From positions 1 through 8,500 of the forward strand of contig JBOHAD010000089.1 of assembly GCA_050697555.1 (NCBI GenBank): 8,500 nucleotides of DNA, in the 5' to 3' direction. Below are positions 4,987 to 8,500 of this stretch, one piece after another; the stretch's first letter is position 1; each line of letters starts with the position of its first letter. The position numbers were made by a program, and so were the translations under genes. Origin of the DNA: DASQWP01 sp050697555. GTDB lineage: Bacteria > Actinomycetota > Thermoleophilia > Gaiellales > Gaiellaceae. A model generated the notes under the pieces. That model was not told the origin of the DNA. It saw only the letters and a program-made list of their open reading frames with translations, and did no database searches.

Positions 4987-5681
4987 CAGCCCGCCGCCTC
5001 CTTCTGCCTGGCACCGATCTCGACGATCCCTGCGGCTGCGAGGTCGACGAGGCCGTCCAGCTGCTCGCGGGTGAAAGGCATCCGCTCGGCGGTCGCCTGC
5101 ACCTCGATCAGGCGTCCCGCGCCCGTCATGACGACGTTCATGTCGACGTCCGCGCTCGAGTCCTCCTCGTAGTCGAGGTCGAGAAGCGACTCGCCCGCGA
5201 CGAGGCCCACGGAGACGGCGCCGACGAGGTCGCCAGGCTCGGGGAGCCCGAGGCGGCGCACGGCGCGCGTGAGGGCGACCCACGCCCCGGAGATCGCCGC
5301 CGTGCGAGTGCCGCCGTCCGCCTGGAGAACGTCGCAGTCGATCCAAACGGTGCGCTCGCCGAGCCTCTCCAGATCGTAGACGGCGCGCAGCGAGCGGCCG
5401 AGCAGCCGCTGGATCTCGACGGTTCGACCCTTCTGCCTGCCCGTGCTCGCCTCCCGCTGCGTGCGGGTGCCGGTCGACGCGGGCAGCATCCCGTACTCGG
5501 CCGTGAGCCAGCCGCGGCCCGAACCCGAGAGCCAGCGGGGCACGCCTTCCTCGAGGGTCGCCGTGCAGAGCACACGGGTCTTGCCGAAGGAGATGAGCAC
5601 CGAGCCGTGTGCCTGCTCGACGAAGTCGATGACGAGCTCGACCGGGCGCAGCTCGTCGGGCCGGCGCCCCTCGCGGGTCAT
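4986..5681 (-). CDS. rph: Ribonuclease PH
   Basis: A 231-residue phosphorolytic 3'-5' exoribonuclease that trims tRNA 3' ends using phosphate and acts in RNA quality control; it works as a hexamer in the cytosol. Family motifs: REGRRPDELRPV at the N-terminus, SFGKTRVLCTA (31-41), GWLTAEYGMLPAST (57-70), GRTVEIQRLLGRSLRAV (85-101), CDVLQADGGTRTAAISGA (116-133, with the phosphate-binding R125-T126), and EDSSADVDMNVVMTG (173-187, acidic catalytic/metal residues). The length is close to the 238 residues of E. coli RPH. The ATG at 5681 is preceded by GGGAG about 10 nt upstream. It follows murI with a 106-nt gap, the only real gap in the operon. Its TGA overlaps the mgtC ATG by one base. Confidence 0.96.
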   Translation of the reverse strand: MTREGRRPDELRPVELVIDFVEQAHGSVLISFGKTRVLCTATLEEGVPRWLSGSGRGWLTAEYGMLPASTGTRTQREASTGRQKGRTVEIQRLLGRSLRAVYDLERLGERTVWIDCDVLQADGGTRTAAISGAWVALTRAVRRLGLPEPGDLVGAVSVGLVAGESLLDLDYEEDSSADVDMNVVMTGAGRLIEVQATAERMPFTREQLDGLVDLAAAGIVEIGARQKEAAG

Positions 5682-5715
5682 CTCGGCACGCTCCCGGCAC
5701 GATCCGCGCACCACG

Positions 5716-5740
5716 CGAGCGCCTTTCGGCGGTACGCTCG
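5716..5740 (-). other. GNRA-capped hairpin in the murI-rph intercistronic leader
   Basis: In the minus-strand RNA, CGAGC (5740-5736) pairs with GCTCG (5720-5716). Inside it GCC-GAAA-GGC forms a stem closed by a GAAA tetraloop, with a 5-nt bulge on one side. It sits 35-60 nt upstream of the rph start codon. A separate small GGGG-TGG-CCCC stem (5757-5767) lies nearer murI. These could mark processing between murI and rph, or be chance in such GC-rich DNA. No clear promoter is seen in the 106-nt gap. Confidence 0.35.
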
Positions 5741-5787
5741 AAGCGGGTGGTGGCCCGGGGTGGCCCCAGGGGAGGAGCCAACGTCGG

Positions 5788-6606
5788 TCACGCGGCCGCG
5801 AGCTCGAGGTCCCTGACCGCGACGTGCTCAACACGGCGGATCGGGAGCTGGAGGAAGCGCTCGCCGAGGGTGCGAAACTCCTCGGGCGAGCCGGTCGTCA
5901 GGAAGTGGGTGGAGCCCTCGTGGCCGCCCTCGTTCTCGATGCCCTTCCGCTCGAGGGTCTCCGCCACCTCACGGGCCGTCTCCTCGGCAGAGAAGATCAG
6001 CGTCGTCCCACGGCCGAAGACGCGCTCGAACATGCGCCGGACGAGCGGGTAGTGCGTGCAGCCGAGGATGACCGTGTCGACCTGCGCGGCCTTGAGCGGC
6101 GCCGAGTACTCGCGCACGGCTTCGTCGAGGTCGTGATTGGCCTCGCCGGCCTCGATCAGCGGCACGAGCCGGGGACAGGCGACGGAGACGATCTTCGCGC
6201 CCGCGTCGAGCGCGCGCACAGCCGCGGCGTAGCGGCCGCTCTCGATCGTTGCCTCGGTGGCGAGGACCCCGATCCGGCGGTTGCGCGTCGCCTGTACGGC
6301 CGCATGCGCCTCGGGCGTGAGCACGCCCACGACCGGCACGGCGAGCGCCTCCTGGAGGGCCGGGAGCGCCGCCGCGGTCGCCGAGTTGCAGGCAGCCACG
6401 ATCAGCTTCACGCCGCTCCGCTCCAGGTACGCGGCTATCTCGTGCGCGAAGCGCCGGATCTCCTCCGGCTGCCGCGGGCCGTAGGGACAGCGGGCGCCGT
6501 CGCCCAGATAGACGAAGTCTTCGTGCGGCATGGTCACGAGGCACTCGTGGAGGACGGTCAGCCCACCCGCGCCCGAATCGAAGATCCCGATCGGCTTCGC
6601 ATCCAT
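5788..6606 (-). CDS. murI: Glutamate racemase
   Basis: A 272-residue cofactor-independent racemase that converts L-glutamate to D-glutamate for the peptidoglycan stem peptide. IGIFDSGAGGLTVL (6-19) holds the catalytic-site Asp-Ser. YLGDGARCPYG (33-43) contributes to substrate binding. AACNSATAAAL (71-81) carries the first catalytic cysteine, C73, and LGCTHYPLV (181-189) the second, C183, with H185. Both cysteines needed for the two-base mechanism are present. ATG 6606 is chosen because it gives the family N-terminus and a TAGAAT -10 lies 7 nt upstream; frames running further upstream are antisense to pabB. It heads the five-gene operon. Proximity of murI, rph and rdgB is shared with other actinobacteria, including Mycobacterium. 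Confidence 0.96.
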   Translation of the reverse strand: MDAKPIGIFDSGAGGLTVLHECLVTMPHEDFVYLGDGARCPYGPRQPEEIRRFAHEIAAYLERSGVKLIVAACNSATAAALPALQEALAVPVVGVLTPEAHAAVQATRNRRIGVLATEATIESGRYAAAVRALDAGAKIVSVACPRLVPLIEAGEANHDLDEAVREYSAPLKAAQVDTVILGCTHYPLVRRMFERVFGRGTTLIFSAEETAREVAETLERKGIENEGGHEGSTHFLTTGSPEEFRTLGERFLQLPIRRVEHVAVRDLELAAA

Positions 6607-6613
6607 CGCCACG

Positions 6614-6619
6614 ATTCTA
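6614..6619 (-). promoter_or_regulatory. Predicted -10 of the murI operon (leaderless start)
   Basis: TAGAAT on the minus strand matches TAGRRT exactly and ends 7 nt before the murI ATG, the spacing expected if transcription begins at the A of the start codon. There is no SD. The -35 region is weak. Confidence 0.55.
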
Positions 6620-6633
6620 CGAGCGCGGGCGGG

Positions 6634-6639
6634 TAGCGT
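6634..6639 (+). promoter_or_regulatory. Predicted -10 of the pabB-pabC operon (leaderless start)
   Basis: TAGCGT lies 6 nt before the GTG at 6646, so the transcript would begin at or beside the start codon. No SD is present. It lies inside the 39-bp divergent gap, 15 bp from the murI -10 on the other strand. Confidence 0.45.
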
Positions 6640-6645
6640 TAGACC

Positions 6646-7704
6646 GTGCACGAGGTCTGGAGCGCCGAGGACCCCCTGGCCGAGGTCGAGCGTTACCTTC
6701 ATCGGACCGGGTTCTTCGGCGGCGGGGCCGAGGGAGTCGTCGCAGACCTTTACCTCGGCTACGGGATCTCCGGCGACCTCCGCCGTTCCCCGTGGCCCGA
6801 CCCACCCGAGCCCTGCCGGCTTCCACTCGCGGCAGTCCACGTCCACTCCGTCGAGGAGCGCGTCCGGCCGGCCGGTCGTTATCTGACCGGCGAGTGGCGC
6901 CCGACCTGGAGCGAGGAGGACTACGCGGCCGCGATCGGCTCCGTCAAGGGCGCGATCGCGAGAGGCGACGTGTACCAGGTCAACCTCGTCCAGCACCTCT
7001 CCGCGCCTTTCGAGGGCGACCCGACCGGGCTCGCCGAGAGCCTCGCTCCGCTCCGGCCGCTCCACGCCGAGCCGCTCGCGGGTGACGGCTGGACGATCGT
7101 ATCCGCATCCCCCGAGCTCTTCCTCGCCCGCCGCGGCCGCCGCGTCTGGACGATGCCGATCAAGGGCACGCGTCCGGCCGGCGCCGCCGGGGAGCTGCAC
7201 GAGTCCGAGAAGGACGCGGCCGAGCACGTGATGATCGTCGACCTCGAGCGCAACGACCTCTCCCGCGTCTGCGAGCCCGGCAGCGTCCGCTGGCCCGAGC
7301 TCATGGCCGAGCGCCCGCTCGCCGGCGTCACCCACCTCGTCAGCACGGTCGAGGGACGCCTCCGCGAGGGGGTCGGCCTCGCGGAGCTCCTGCGCGCCAC
7401 CTTCCCCGGCGGCTCTGTCACGGGTGCCCCGAAGATCTCCGCGCTCGACCACATCGCGAGCCTCGAGCCCGTCGGGCGCGGGGCCTCGATGGGCGCGCTC
7501 GGACGCGTCCACCCGAGCGGCGACCTCGATCTCGCGCTCACGATCCGCACCTTCGCGGTCGCCGACGGCCGCATCCATCTCTGGGTCGGAGGCGGCATCG
7601 TCTGGGACTCCGATCCCGCGGAGGAGATCGAAGAGTCCTGGGTCAAGGCCGCCCCGCTCCTCGACGCGATCGCGGCGCCGGCCCGCGAGCCGGTCGTCTC
7701 GTGA
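6646..7704 (+). CDS. pabB: Aminodeoxychorismate synthase component I (PabB)
   Basis: A 352-residue chorismate-utilising enzyme that aminates chorismate to 4-amino-4-deoxychorismate, the first committed step to p-aminobenzoate and folate. Motifs: GDVYQVNLVQ (107-116), SASPELFL (153-160), PIKGT (171-175), VMIVDLERNDLSRVCEPGSV (195-214), THLVSTVEG (229-237), FPGGSVTGAPK (253-263) and DLALTIRT (295-302). The lysine of PIKGT (K173) is the PabB nucleophile; anthranilate synthase TrpE has alanine there (PIAGT), so PabB is preferred. At 352 residues it is about 100 shorter than E. coli PabB (453), with the N-terminal domain cut down. No glutamine amidotransferase partner (PabA) is fused or adjacent in view, so the amide donor must be encoded elsewhere or ammonia used. 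GTG 6646 is the start. It overlaps pabC by 4 nt (GTGA). Confidence 0.92.
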   Translation: MHEVWSAEDPLAEVERYLHRTGFFGGGAEGVVADLYLGYGISGDLRRSPWPDPPEPCRLPLAAVHVHSVEERVRPAGRYLTGEWRPTWSEEDYAAAIGSVKGAIARGDVYQVNLVQHLSAPFEGDPTGLAESLAPLRPLHAEPLAGDGWTIVSASPELFLARRGRRVWTMPIKGTRPAGAAGELHESEKDAAEHVMIVDLERNDLSRVCEPGSVRWPELMAERPLAGVTHLVSTVEGRLREGVGLAELLRATFPGGSVTGAPKISALDHIASLEPVGRGASMGALGRVHPSGDLDLALTIRTFAVADGRIHLWVGGGIVWDSDPAEEIEESWVKAAPLLDAIAAPAREPVVS

Positions 7705-8500
7705 CGGTCCTCGCGCTCGCGGTTGGGGGACGCGGCCTCGTCCATCCGGACGAGCCGATCCTCCACGCCGACGACGAGGCGTTCCTGCGCGGGCGCGCGG
7801 CGTTCGAGACGGTGCGCGTCTACGGTGGCCGCCCCTTCAAGCTGGAGGAGCACCTCCGGAGACTGTCCGGATCCGCCGCCCGCCTCGGGCTGGCGCAGGC
7901 GGACGCCGAAGAGTTCAGGTCTCTCGCCCGCGCAGCGATCAGCCACGCGGGCGAACAGGACGCTGTCCTCCGCCTCTACCTGACCGCCGGCCGGGAGAAC
8001 GGTGGCCGCTCGGTGCGCCTCGCCATGGTCAGCGCCCTGCCGCCGCACCTCGAGGAGCTTCGCGCGCGCGGGATGAAGGTCATCTCCGCGCCGCTCGGGC
8101 TCGACGCGGACCTGCGCGCAGTCGCGCCCTGGCTGCTCGGCGGCGTCAAGTCGACGAGCTACGCGGTGAACATGGCGGCGCAGGCCGAGGCCGAGCGCCG
8201 GGGCGCCGACGACGCCGTCTTCGTCGCCAGCGACGACATCGTGCTCGAGGGGCCGGTGACGAACGTCTGGTGGCGCCACGAGCGCGTCCTCTACACGCCC
8301 GCGCTCGAGCTCGGCATCCTCGCCGGCGTCACGCGCGCGACGCTCATCGAGGCGGCCGCCGCCCTCGAGTACGAGGTTCGTGAGGGCGCTTTCCCCCTCG
8401 CACACCTGGCGAAAGCCGAGGAGGCGTTCACCTCCTCCTCGGTCCGCGAGGTGATGCCCGTCGTCGAGCTCGACGGCGCACCCGTCGGGGCCGGCTCGCC
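7701..8500 (+). CDS. pabC: Aminodeoxychorismate lyase (PabC-like class IV PLP enzyme), runs off the right edge
   Basis: The open frame gives 266 residues from GTG 7701 with no stop before the window ends; family members are usually 270-290 residues, so little is missing. It is a fold type IV PLP enzyme. FLRGRAAFETVRVYGGRPFKLEEH (28-51) covers the N-terminal part, K150 in GGVKSTSYAVN is the PLP lysine, RRGADDAVFV (166-175) and VLEGPVTNVW (181-190, with E183 near the PLP ring nitrogen) follow, and EEAFTSSSVREVMPV is the C-terminal signature. The family also holds branched-chain and D-amino acid aminotransferases. The call as PabC, which splits aminodeoxychorismate into p-aminobenzoate and pyruvate, rests mainly on the GTGA overlap with pabB. 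The two would make p-aminobenzoate in consecutive steps. Confidence 0.88.
   Translation, partial: MTVLALAVGGRGLVHPDEPILHADDEAFLRGRAAFETVRVYGGRPFKLEEHLRRLSGSAARLGLAQADAEEFRSLARAAISHAGEQDAVLRLYLTAGRENGGRSVRLAMVSALPPHLEELRARGMKVISAPLGLDADLRAVAPWLLGGVKSTSYAVNMAAQAEAERRGADDAVFVASDDIVLEGPVTNVWWRHERVLYTPALELGILAGVTRATLIEAAAALEYEVREGAFPLAHLAKAEEAFTSSSVREVMPVVELDGAPVGAGS

Noticed and set aside
4316..5014. N-terminal extension of rdgB (432-codon frame)
   Set aside because: The extension is the out-of-phase shadow of mgtC, rich in Arg/Gly/His. The RdgB family N-terminus starts at GTG 4315.
6607..7578. Upstream extension of murI to a 596-codon frame
   Set aside because: The extra N-terminal sequence is antisense to pabB and shows no domain. 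The racemase fold begins exactly at ATG 6606, which has its own -10.
6921..8405. 494-codon open frame on the minus strand opposite pabB-pabC
   Set aside because: It is fully antisense to two genes with complete family motifs. The composition is low-complexity Arg/Ser/Ala typical of high-GC shadow frames, and no domain is recognised.

Overview
The window is 8.5 kb of very GC-rich, gene-dense bacterial chromosome with GC-saturated third codon positions. Many genes start with GTG, stops and starts often overlap, and the -10 boxes are of the actinobacterial TAGRRT type, often placed so that the start codon is at or next to the transcript start. With the gene content (murI-rph-rdgB run, an actinobacterial-type LexA box, a roadblock protein beside pyrE) this suggests an actinomycete-like lineage, perhaps Thermoleophilia. 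The taxonomic guess is inference, not a measured placement.

Left part, minus strand (1-2272). Reading downstream from 2272: a roadblock/LC7-domain protein, a short membrane-anchored protein, pyrE (coupled to the short gene by an ATGA overlap), the nucleoid protein HU with its own promoter, SD and terminator hairpin, and a DEDDh exonuclease that runs off the left edge. Between HU and the exonuclease lies a perfect 18-bp palindrome containing a consensus gram-positive LexA (SOS) box. It sits exactly between plausible -35 and -10 hexamers, 7 nt before the exonuclease ATG. This is the clearest regulatory signal in the window.

Middle (2273-3274). A 38-bp divergent promoter region separates the roadblock gene from yihY/brkB, a six-helix membrane protein on the plus strand. 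After yihY comes a 160-bp gap facing a convergent gene. It holds a stem-loop, a long near-perfect 66-nt fold-back with an alternative cloverleaf-like fold, and a third hairpin: an unexplained structured-RNA or bidirectional-terminator candidate.

Right part (3275-8500). A compact minus-strand operon reads murI, rph (RNase PH), mgtC-family membrane protein, rdgB (XTP/dITP pyrophosphatase) and a stand-alone cyclic-nucleotide-binding protein. It joins cell-wall precursor synthesis, RNA 3'-end processing and nucleotide-pool cleaning. Diverging from murI across 39 bp are pabB and pabC on the plus strand, overlapping by 4 nt, for p-aminobenzoate (folate) synthesis; pabC is cut by the right edge. Large antisense reading frames opposite pabBC, murI and rdgB are high-GC artefacts. 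No CRISPR array, insertion sequence, rRNA or canonical tRNA was seen. The genes are mostly housekeeping; the novelty lies in the control DNA and the structured gap.
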